Shown here: positions 17,016-24,614 of the stretch, piece after piece
Layout: every line of letters begins with the position of its first letter
Position numbering within the stretch: position 1 is the first letter of the stretch
Source of the DNA: Pseudomonadota bacterium
GTDB taxonomy: Bacteria; Pseudomonadota; Gammaproteobacteria; JAKAQQ01
Reading direction: 5' to 3'
DNA: 38,207 nucleotides
Assembly (NCBI GenBank): GCA_027365475.1
Contig: DAHXNI010000038.1
Span: 1 to 38,207, forward strand
The notes under the pieces: generated by a model
What the model saw: only the letters and a program-made list of their open reading frames with translations
What the model was told of the DNA's origin: nothing
Database searches by the model: none
Made by a program: the position numbers and the translations under genes

Positions 17016-17999
17016 GTGACGACGGTGTCCGTGGCGATGGCGACCTACAACGGGGAGCGCTATCTGCTTGAGCAGCTCGAAAGTATTGCCCACCAGACGC
17101 GCGTGCCGGACGAGGTTGTGATCAGTGACGATGGCTCGACGGACAAGACGGTTGAGATCGCGAGACGGTGGGCTCAAACGGCGCCGATGGCGGTGCGATG
17201 GTTGATCAATGAGGCGAGGTTGGGGTGCTGCGCCAACTTCGACCGGGCGCTGGCCCAAACCACTGGCGATATCGTTTGCCTAAGCGACCAAGACGACGTT
17301 TGGCTGCCGTGGAAAATCGCACGCGTGCTGGAGGAATTTAAAGAGAACCCCAAGGTGCTCCTGGTGCTCAACAATCAAAGGATCACGACCCATGAGCTTC
17401 GGGATACGGGATGGACAACTTTTCGCCGACATAACGCGGGTCACGGTTGTTGCGTGTCGGCTCGACGGCAGTTGCTCGAGCTGGCCCTCCCTATTCCCTG
17501 CGATTGTGACCGCGACTGGGTCAACCATGATCATTGGCTCATCAGGCTCGCGACGGTCCTGAATCGAAAGCAACTGATCGAAGAGCCGCTTCAGCTCTAC
17601 CGGCGCCATCGGGGAGCTTTCGGTATCGTAAGAAATCAAGGATGTAGAGATCAAGATCCAACTAATAAGAAAAGAACCTTTTTATCGAACGTACAAAGCA
17701 CGTTTGCTATGTCTAGAAGTCAGCGAACCCAGAGTTTTCAGAGAACATTGAAGGAAATCGATGAGATGCTTGCGAGATTGACTGCACCAAGTGTGGCTGG
17801 CGACGACACGATGGGTCAAGATGTTGTCGAAGCTCTTTCGACCATACAACGTGAACAAGAAGCACTTCACAATCGGCTGATTCTATTGAACCAAGGATGG
17901 ATAGGAAGACGCACAGGATCCATTAGACTTTTAAAAGCGGGCGACTATAATTGCTTCGGGAGATGGAAAAGCTTTCTTAGAGACTTTCTGGGAGCGTAA
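17016..17999 (+). CDS. glycosyltransferase family 2
   Basis: An inverting GT-A transferase of 327 residues. The N-terminal domain shows SVAMATYNGERYLLEQLESI, ISDDGSTDKT with the nucleotide-binding acidic residues, and LSDQDDVWLPWKI, whose D-X-D (DQDD) binds the metal and UDP/dTDP-sugar; it resembles the RfbF/WchF rhamnosyltransferase-like branch of GT2, though the sugar is not certain. WVNHDHWLIRLA in the middle carries the likely catalytic base region. Start GTG 17016 has GGAG ten bases upstream. From about 17630 the base composition changes to AT-rich and codon use shifts, so the last third of the protein may have been acquired separately. Confidence 0.87.
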   Translation: MTTVSVAMATYNGERYLLEQLESIAHQTRVPDEVVISDDGSTDKTVEIARRWAQTAPMAVRWLINEARLGCCANFDRALAQTTGDIVCLSDQDDVWLPWKIARVLEEFKENPKVLLVLNNQRITTHELRDTGWTTFRRHNAGHGCCVSARRQLLELALPIPCDCDRDWVNHDHWLIRLATVLNRKQLIEEPLQLYRRHRGAFGIVRNQGCRDQDPTNKKRTFLSNVQSTFAMSRSQRTQSFQRTLKEIDEMLARLTAPSVAGDDTMGQDVVEALSTIQREQEALHNRLILLNQGWIGRRTGSIRLLKAGDYNCFGRWKSFLRDFLGA

Positions 18000-18048
18000 T
18001 CTTCAAGCGCTCCGGAAAAATCCGCCTCACTTTGCTCGGAGCATTGCG

Positions 18049-19269
18049 ATGAGAGTTGTCGTATCCTGCCATGGTAAGTTCCACGACTTCGATCTCGCGG
18101 TAGAACTTCACGCTCAGGGCGTTCTCGAGAGGCTTTTCACTGGCTATCCCCGCTGGAAGCTTTATCAGGAAAAACTTCCACTGGAGCATGTGAGCACGTT
18201 CCCTTGGCTCATGACGCACTACATGGTCTCTGATCGTTGGTCCCTTGGTGTGGGGCATGATCTAAGACCGGCTTGGATCGGATGATCGCCAGTACATTTG
18301 ACCGACATGTGCGACGCGGTCTGTCGGAATGCGATGTCGTAATCGCTATGTCGGGGCGAGGCCTGGAAACGGGTCAAGCTGTTCAGAGCCGTGGCGGATG
18401 CTATGTATGCGATCATGGGTCCCTCTCACATTCGATTCCAAGATCAAGTCCTGTGGGAAGAATATGCTCGCTGGGGGCTCGATTTCTCTGGCATCGACCC
18501 TTGGATCATGGATCGAGAAAATCGTGAATACGAGATCGCCGATGCGATCACTGTGTCGAGCGAATTTGCCCTGCGGTCTTTTGTGGAACAGAGGGTTCCG
18601 GAGAGTAAGTAATACAAGGTGCCCTACGGCGTGCGGCTGGACCGTTTTTCCAAGACTGGGGAGGTGGATCCAGAACGGTTCGACGTTCTTTTTGTCGGTG
18701 GTGCTTCCATTCAAAAGGGAGTTCCCTATCTTCTTGAAGCTTTCAGCCGCCCACGGCATCCAAAGAAACGGCCAACTTTCGTTGGCGCTGCTTCGCGCGA
18801 TCTTCGCCATTTCCCGAAACAGGATTCCATGCCAGAGGGAGTCGAGATTGCTGAGCGTTGGCCGCAAGATCGTTTACGGGGCATCATGAGCCGCTCACAG
18901 ATGATGGTACTCCCGGGTGTGGAGGAAGGTCTTGCTCTAGTACAGGCACAGGCAATGACTTGCGGGTGTCCGGTCATCGCGAGTGAGAATACCGGCGCAA
19001 GAGATTTGCTCACGTACGGTGTCGAAAGGTTCATCGTGTCAAACCGATCCAGTGAATCGATTGCGCATTGCTCACAAGAACTCGCTGATGATCCGGCGCG
19101 ACGTGAAACGACGAGTCATTCAGCTCTGGAACGAGCTCTTTCCATGGGAGGATGGCATGAATATGGCGAACGCATGATCCAGGTGCTCACCAAACTGACT
19201 GACACTCGTCATCTGATTCGAGGAGCGTCAGGTTTCACGAATGGGATTACCCATGTGTCACAGCCATGA
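18049..19269 (+). pseudogene. decayed GT4 glycosyltransferase (two frameshifts and a stop)
   Basis: Conceptual joining gives a normal GT4 of about 400 residues. The N-terminus (VVVSCHGKFHDFDLAVELHAQG...LFTGYPRWKLYQ) runs to about 18275. The frame then changes (DRMIASTFDRHVRRGLSECDVVIAMSGRGLE). A second change occurs at 18421-18423, where CCC instead of CC breaks CDHGSSHIRFQDQ, a motif known in this transferase type. The reading is then stopped by TAA at 18610-18612 inside what should be VPESK..VVPYGVRLDRF. The C-terminal donor domain is intact from 18619 (FDVLFVGGASIQKGVPYLLEAF, LPGVEEGLALVQAQAMTCGCPVIAS). Three separate lesions argue against a sequencing error and for a gene no longer under selection. 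It may have once added a sugar that the present polymer lacks. Confidence 0.85.
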
Positions 19270-19496
19270 TAACCGTGCGCGATTTTATCGATCTTATGTG
19301 TCCACTCGGGATCGACCACTGGCACCGGAGACAGTCAATGGGCCTAATGCATTGTATGAATAACCTCGGCTTAATGGCTCCCAAGCAAATCGAGTAGAGA
19401 GGGCCTCCCCACAGGCCGCTTAACCTATCACCTCCCGCCGCCCTGACCTGCAACTGGAAACTTAGACACCGCCGATGAAAATTAAAGTCTAACTGT

Positions 19497-20987
19497 ATGA
19501 AGTCCGAAAAGTTGAGAACTCACGAACCACCGTTGTTCTTGTTTGGCGTCTTGCTAGCCGGGATTTGGTTTTATCTCTTGGTGCTTTCCGTTGAAAGTAC
19601 CACCTTGATCTCCATTGCAAACCTACTAGGGCCGACTGCCGTGGGTGTTGCCGTAGCTTTTGCAGGAATCCGTGTGGTCTATCGGCGGCAAGAACTGATT
19701 TGGACCCCCTACGCTTGGTTTCTGCTTACTATAATTCTTTTTTATTCGGCGGGTCCACTTATTTATCCACTCGGCAGTTCTGTTGCGATCGCTGACGTGT
19801 CTGCACTTCTACCGGTTACAGGCAAGCAGTTGCTGAGGACTAATCTACTCAATGCGGTCGGAATTCTTTCCATTCTGGTTGGTTTTCGTTTGGTTTGGGG
19901 CCTGGGATATAGAAAGAGGAGCGGAAAACTCAGAGGTTCGTCAGAGCACGGTTCCAATGCAAAAACGATCGCGTTTGTTTTCCTCATCGCAGGGGGCCTA
20001 TTGGAATATTTCTTAATACTGCCGTCGGCTTTTGGATTTTATAAGTTCGCGTTGCCGGGCGTACTTGAAAATCTTGGCAATCTATATCTTTTGGGGCTCA
20101 TGGTTCTTGCTTATGTTGTCGCGCGGGGAGATCGGGCTTGGCGAATGCTTCTCATCGTACTCTGGGCCGTGCAGTTTATGGTTTCCGTTCTGCTATTTAG
20201 TAAAGCAGCACTCATGTTTGCCATTTCCCTGCCTGCGATGGGAGCGTATCTTGGTCACCGTCGCTTTGCGCGAATGGTCGGTTGGGGTCTTGTTATAGTC
20301 ATGGTCTATCTTCTATCAAGTCCTCTTGTTGACTATGGGCGAACTCAGATAAGCATGCAAACGGGAAACATCAATAACGCCTCTCTGGAACAACGCACTG
20401 ATTACACTTGGGACTGGCTTTCGCATCTGATGTCCAAGTCATCGAACCCTCAGCTTGAGGATGGAGCGCTAGCAGGTTGGACGCGCCTGGATTACGCTCC
20501 AGAACAGGCTTTCGTGATGAGTCGCTATGATGAAGGTTTTCGTGGTCATACACTTAAAAACCTCGCCATTGTACTTATCCCCCGAATTTTATGGCCCGGA
20601 AAACCGATAATTAACCGTGGGGCAAAGTTTTACTACTTGATGAGCGGGCATCGTGGTTCATCCCTTGGACTGGGTCTCTTCGGGGAGGGCTATTGGGATG
20701 GAGGTTGGGTTGAGCTTATTTCCCTCGCACTGATCACTGGAGCTATATTCGGCTGGCTCAGCATTCTGATTGTTGGCTGGATACAACGCCGATCCTTTGA
20801 ATATCTGCCGAGTATTTTTGTGGGAATCAGTCTCAGCTTTGGGGGGGGGTCATTTGTTAGTAGTGTGATCGGGGGAACTGGAATCTTTTTCTCTTACGTA
20901 TTCGTCGTGTGGTTAGTGCTTCTCCTGACTCGCCACTCAAAAAACAATTTTCGGTTTTCCGAGACGACCATGGGCGGAACTTTTTGA
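19497..20987 (+). CDS. wzy: Wzy-type polysaccharide polymerase (O-antigen polymerase-like membrane protein)
   Basis: A 496-residue protein with about ten to twelve strongly hydrophobic segments and a large periplasmic loop in the second half (MQTGNINNASLEQRTDYTWDWL to FRGHTLKNLAIVLIPRILWPGKP, about 290-370), the usual topology of repeat-unit polymerases. The loop motif around IPRILWPGKP with a following LGLGLFGEGYWDGGW is found in EpsG/Wzy-like polymerases. Identity of Wzy proteins is low across species, so the call rests on topology, the motif and the presence of wzx, wzc and wza in the locus but no other polymerase. AT-rich relative to the flanks. A run of nine G (20841-20849) encodes Gly449-451 in frame, 45 residues before the end. 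The 227-bp gap upstream holds small inverted repeats but no gene. Confidence 0.75.
   Translation: MKSEKLRTHEPPLFLFGVLLAGIWFYLLVLSVESTTLISIANLLGPTAVGVAVAFAGIRVVYRRQELIWTPYAWFLLTIILFYSAGPLIYPLGSSVAIADVSALLPVTGKQLLRTNLLNAVGILSILVGFRLVWGLGYRKRSGKLRGSSEHGSNAKTIAFVFLIAGGLLEYFLILPSAFGFYKFALPGVLENLGNLYLLGLMVLAYVVARGDRAWRMLLIVLWAVQFMVSVLLFSKAALMFAISLPAMGAYLGHRRFARMVGWGLVIVMVYLLSSPLVDYGRTQISMQTGNINNASLEQRTDYTWDWLSHLMSKSSNPQLEDGALAGWTRLDYAPEQAFVMSRYDEGFRGHTLKNLAIVLIPRILWPGKPIINRGAKFYYLMSGHRGSSLGLGLFGEGYWDGGWVELISLALITGAIFGWLSILIVGWIQRRSFEYLPSIFVGISLSFGGGSFVSSVIGGTGIFFSYVFVVWLVLLLTRHSKNNFRFSETTMGGTF
20841..20849 (+). repeat. G9 homopolymer inside the Wzy-like gene
   Basis: Nine consecutive G, in frame as three Gly codons, before the last membrane segment. 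A gain or loss of one G would replace the C-terminal 45 residues including the final helix. This length is in the range known for slipped-strand phase variation in other bacteria. Confidence 0.85.
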
Positions 20988-22078
20988 AAGTTTCGGGAAT
21001 CGTATTTGCTGCTGAATCTCTTTCTGCTCAAAACAGCGGCATCGCTCGTGTGGCACGACTGATGGCCCGGGGTTTGGCAGATCGGGCTGAAGATGGGGTT
21101 CGGTGTACCGGAGTGAGCCTCTCCGACCGACGCGACCAAGCTCTGGCTTGGAGTTGGGTCACGCCCTGCAAGGGACGGCGATTCGAATTCGTTGTCCGGG
21201 TACAGACTGCCAGTCTCCGCGCAGATTGGGTATTCTACGACTCCCTCAGCATGGCGCGGGCCCATTTCATGGGTCCGGCCCGGATCCGACCCGCTCTGGC
21301 CTGGATGCATGGTATTGATGCCTGGGAAAAGGCCCGACCCGAACATCTCCAGGTGGCGCGCTCTGTCGATGTATTGGTCACAAACAGTGAATACACACGG
21401 GAACGTGCCTCCGCATTGCATGCGGGGCTTGAGCGGAGTCATGTCTGCTGGCTGGGCACCGAAACCGATGAGCCAATCCCGGAACGCACCCGATCCCACG
21501 ATATCGACCGAAATGTATTATTGCTCGCACGGATTGATCTGGATTCTTACAAGGGACACAAAGCGCTGATTGAGATTTGGCCGGCAGTTGCGGACCGAGC
21601 ACCGGGTGCCCGGCTCATCATTGCAGGCGACGGACCGGGACTCGATGCAGTGAAAGATCTCGCGATGCGTTCTCCGGCATCATCTCAGATTGAAGTACTG
21701 GGCTACATCCCGGAAGCAGAGATTCCTACACTCTGGTCCCGGGCGACCGTTTTTGCCATGCCGAGCCGAGGTGAGGGGTTCGGGTTGGTTTACATTGAAG
21801 CCATGCGTCAGGGAGTACCCGTGATCGCGAGCCGTCAGGATGCCGGCCAGGAAATCAATATGCACGGTGAAACCGGATTCAACATCGATCTTGAAAGACC
21901 TGCCGAACTGGTCGAGGCACTGACCACCCTGCTCATGGATCCGGGGAAAGCCCACATGATGGGTGCGGCGGGTCGTGAGCGGTGGCAGAATTATTTCACC
22001 TGGAGCGCGTTCAAAACCCGTTTTGAAGGCATTCTTGAAGAAGCGGGAATTGTGAATACTGGAGATTCATCGCCATGA
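20984..22078 (+). CDS. glycosyltransferase family 4
   Basis: A 364-residue GT-B transferase if it begins at TTG 20984, which overlaps the stop codon of the polymerase gene (TTGA) and directly precedes the first Rossmann strand (KVSGIVFAAESLSAQNSGIARVARLMARGL). The frame extends to ATG 20909 inside the polymerase gene, but those 25 residues look non-coding. The donor domain carries VLLLARIDLDSYKGHKALIE, LIIAGDGPGLDAVKDLA and the E-X7-E motif in PSRGEGFGLVYIEAMRQGVPV (Glu264, Glu272). The N-terminal NSGIARVAR loop is typical of transferases acting on lipid-linked sugars. Its exact sugar cannot be told. It is translationally coupled to the next transferase by an ATGA overlap. Confidence 0.87.
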   Translation: MKVSGIVFAAESLSAQNSGIARVARLMARGLADRAEDGVRCTGVSLSDRRDQALAWSWVTPCKGRRFEFVVRVQTASLRADWVFYDSLSMARAHFMGPARIRPALAWMHGIDAWEKARPEHLQVARSVDVLVTNSEYTRERASALHAGLERSHVCWLGTETDEPIPERTRSHDIDRNVLLLARIDLDSYKGHKALIEIWPAVADRAPGARLIIAGDGPGLDAVKDLAMRSPASSQIEVLGYIPEAEIPTLWSRATVFAMPSRGEGFGLVYIEAMRQGVPVIASRQDAGQEINMHGETGFNIDLERPAELVEALTTLLMDPGKAHMMGAAGRERWQNYFTWSAFKTRFEGILEEAGIVNTGDSSP

Positions 22079-23238
22079 CGCGAATTCTGATTTTCATCGG
22101 TCACTATCTGCCCGCCACACGTGCGGGCGGACCCGTCCGTTCAGTCACATCCATGGTCGAGTCTCTCAAAAACGAGGAGTTCTCCATCTTCACGAGCGAG
22201 ACGGATTTCAAATCATCCAAGGTTTTGGATGGAATCACAATGGACTCCTGGCAACAGAAGGATTCGACTCTGCTCTTTTATGCATCTAGCCGAAACCGAG
22301 GGTTGAGAGGACTGCGACGAACGTTGATCGAGACAACTCCAGATTTGGTCTACTTGAACAGCTTTTTCGCACGACGGTTTACATTTCCGATCCTTGTTCT
22401 CCGCAAGTTGCACCTGGTTCCGAGGTACCCGACGATTGTTGCACCTCGTGGAGAGTTTTCGCGAGGAGCTCTCGCAATCAAGCCAGTACGCAAGCGAGTT
22501 TATCTCTCGCTCGCTCGCTGGCTCGGACTCTACCAGGGCATCGTCTGGCATGCTTGTAGTACGATGGAGATGGAGAATATCCGGCGAATTCAGGGACCCC
22601 ACGCCAGAATCATCCTGGCCCCGAACTTTCCGCCAGCTCCCCATCCCGATGCGCTCACCCAGCACCTGCCCAAACAGCAGAATCTCTGTCGGCTGGTCTT
22701 TCTGTCCCGGATCAGTCCCAAAAAGAATCTGATCGGTGCCTTACAAGCGCTGTCTCTGATATCCGGTCGGGTGGAGTTCGATATCTATGGCCCGATCGAG
22801 GATTCCGCGTATTGGGTGAAGTGTCAAGACGCTCTCAAGGCACTACCCTCGAATGTCACGGCACGCTATTGTGGAGCGGTGGATCCCGATCAAGTTGAAA
22901 CGGTATTTTCGCGGTACGATGCCTTGTTTCTTCCGACCTGGGGTGAAAACTATGGCTTTGCGATCGTCGAGGCCTGGGCTGCTGCGACACCGGTTCTGAT
23001 CAGTGACTGTACGCCTTGGCGGAATCTCGAATCCGATCAGGCGGGCTGGACGGCGGCACCGGACGATCACCACAGGTTTGCATCCCATATCGTGACTTTA
23101 GTCAAAATGAATGAAGCGGAACATGTACGATGGCGTACCGGAGCGTTGGCGCGTGCCGCAACCCTCGCAAACGATCTTTCACTTGAGAGCGCCTATGTTT
23201 CACTCTTTCAGCAGGCGTTTGACGCAACAATTCCATGA
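22075..23238 (+). CDS. glycosyltransferase family 4
   Basis: A 387-residue GT4 whose start ATG overlaps the preceding stop (ATGA). N-terminal domain: ILIFIGHYLPATRAGGPVRSVTSMVESL, the common GxxxPxxxxGGxxR nucleotide-transferase start, and VAPRGEFSRGALAIKPVRKRVYL, a segment characteristic of WcaA/WbpX-like and EpsD-like transferases. Donor domain: LVFLSRISPKKNLIGALQAL, then LPTWGENYGFAIVEAWAAATPVLIS, with the E-X7-E pair at Glu291 and Glu299. Together with the neighbouring transferases it probably forms an assembly line for the repeat unit. Substrate unknown. Confidence 0.87.
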   Translation: MTRILIFIGHYLPATRAGGPVRSVTSMVESLKNEEFSIFTSETDFKSSKVLDGITMDSWQQKDSTLLFYASSRNRGLRGLRRTLIETTPDLVYLNSFFARRFTFPILVLRKLHLVPRYPTIVAPRGEFSRGALAIKPVRKRVYLSLARWLGLYQGIVWHACSTMEMENIRRIQGPHARIILAPNFPPAPHPDALTQHLPKQQNLCRLVFLSRISPKKNLIGALQALSLISGRVEFDIYGPIEDSAYWVKCQDALKALPSNVTARYCGAVDPDQVETVFSRYDALFLPTWGENYGFAIVEAWAAATPVLISDCTPWRNLESDQAGWTAAPDDHHRFASHIVTLVKMNEAEHVRWRTGALARAATLANDLSLESAYVSLFQQAFDATIP

Positions 23239-23666
23239 AACACCTGGCGAGAGTCGCACCCTCACATTTGAAATAGGCCGTGCCATGCCCCATGTCTCGT
23301 CAATCCAGGCCAACCCGTGCGCATACGGGGAGGAATCGCTGCACGCCATGTGCCTGGCGACTGAGTGGCCGGGTGCCAATCGTGCGCCCCTATCCGGGGC
23401 TTGAGAAGGATGGTGAGACCTCTTTCCAGATCCCGTAGGTCTCTACGATGGAAGGCTCTCGGCGGCTTTGGTTGGGTGATCAGGGTGTTCCCGTTCCGGA
23501 TCAACGATAATGGCTCTTAAACCTTTCGATACGGACCATGCTTCGGCGTTCGTCCTGGACTCGGTGACGGCATGCGGGGCGTACGATCAGTGCACATTCA
23601 GGGCAGCTCATGCGTTTGGACAGAACCCCGTTTGGATCAAATGGCGCTGAACTCCCGGCGTGACCC
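23239..23666. other. 428-bp gap with no convincing gene
   Basis: No family signature is seen on either strand. A 46-codon frame (23510-23650, + strand, MALKPFDTDHASAF...) has amino-acid use that does not look random but has no recognisable homology and no clear ribosome-binding site. This gap separates the mosaic repeat-unit genes from the GT2 and the GC-rich cassette, so it may be a recombination seam. Confidence 0.4.
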
Positions 23667-24569
23667 ATGATGGAAAATCGGGATCCCCCGACACAATGGC
23701 AACCCGGCACCGCACCCGTCGCGGTGATGATGATCACGCTCAATGAAGCGCATCACCTTGCGGGAGCGCTGCAAAACCTGAAAGGCTTTGCGCATGAAGT
23801 TTTTGTGGTGGACAGCTATAGCACTGACCCGACCGTGGATCTCTGCCTTCGGCAGGGGGTTCAAATCGTGCAGCGGAAGTTTCGGGGGTTCGGCGACCAG
23901 TGGAACTTTGCGTTACGTGAGATGCCCATTACCGCACCCTGGACCCTGAAACTGGATCCGGACGAACGATTGAGTGACAACCTGAAAGAATCGATCCGAG
24001 TTCAAATCATGGAGGATTCGGCCGATGGATTGATTTTAAAAAGACGGCTTTGGTTTATGGGCAGGCGTCTGCCGGTAGAACAGTCCCTGCTGCGCGTCTG
24101 GAAGACCGGGCGCTGCCGATTTACCGACGTGACCGTGAACGAGTATCCGATCGTCAAAGGGCGTCTGGTTTCGGTTGCAGGCGAGCTTGAGCATCACGAT
24201 AGTCCTGATCTCGAGCACTGGCTCACGAAACAGAACCGCTATACCAGCGCCCTGGCGGCTGCGGATTTCATGCGATCCACCCCAGCTGTCCCGCCGCGAC
24301 TCTTCGGCGGCTCCCTGGAGCGGCGCATGTGGTTCCGGCGCCATTTCTGGAAACTGCCCGGGCGGTATCTCTGGCTGTTTCTTTACCATTGGGGCATTCT
24401 GGGTGCCTGGCGTGCGGGGCGGGTGGGCTGGATCTGGGCGCATCTCCGCACGGAGGTCTACCGCCTCTGGGAATACAAGCGCTTTGAAATGGAGCGGCTG
24501 GGACACGTTCCCGCCGAGATCCCGTCCCATCCCGGCGCACCGGATCCGAGAGTGCGCCAATATGACTGA
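23667..24569 (+). CDS. glycosyltransferase family 2 (WaaE/KdtX-like)
   Basis: A 300-residue GT2. The nucleotide-binding part is VAVMMITLNEAHHLAGALQNL, with the acidic DSYSTDPT (49-56) and the metal-binding LDPDE (96-100). The order NEAHHLAGAL - FVVDSYSTD - RKFRGFGDQWNFAL - LDPDERLS is the pattern of the WaaE/KdtX subfamily of LPS core and capsule beta-glucosyltransferases, including the QWNFAL motif. The C-terminal region (MWFRRHFWKLPGRYLWLFLYHWGILGAWRAGRVGWIWA, in separate amphipathic segments) should be membrane-associated. The start is ATG 23667 or the adjacent ATG 23670. The product probably adds glucose or a similar hexose to the lipid-linked unit. Confidence 0.85.
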   Translation: MMENRDPPTQWQPGTAPVAVMMITLNEAHHLAGALQNLKGFAHEVFVVDSYSTDPTVDLCLRQGVQIVQRKFRGFGDQWNFALREMPITAPWTLKLDPDERLSDNLKESIRVQIMEDSADGLILKRRLWFMGRRLPVEQSLLRVWKTGRCRFTDVTVNEYPIVKGRLVSVAGELEHHDSPDLEHWLTKQNRYTSALAAADFMRSTPAVPPRLFGGSLERRMWFRRHFWKLPGRYLWLFLYHWGILGAWRAGRVGWIWAHLRTEVYRLWEYKRFEMERLGHVPAEIPSHPGAPDPRVRQYD

Positions 24570-24614
24570 TCCGGCGGGACGGTTCGAGCGGGTACTGCCC
24601 GGAAGGTGCCCCTG

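Noticed and set aside
19432-19492. Inverted TTAGAC...GTCTAA pair and IS3-like words before the polymerase gene
   Set aside because: Six-base arms are expected by chance at this length and no transposase sequence is attached.
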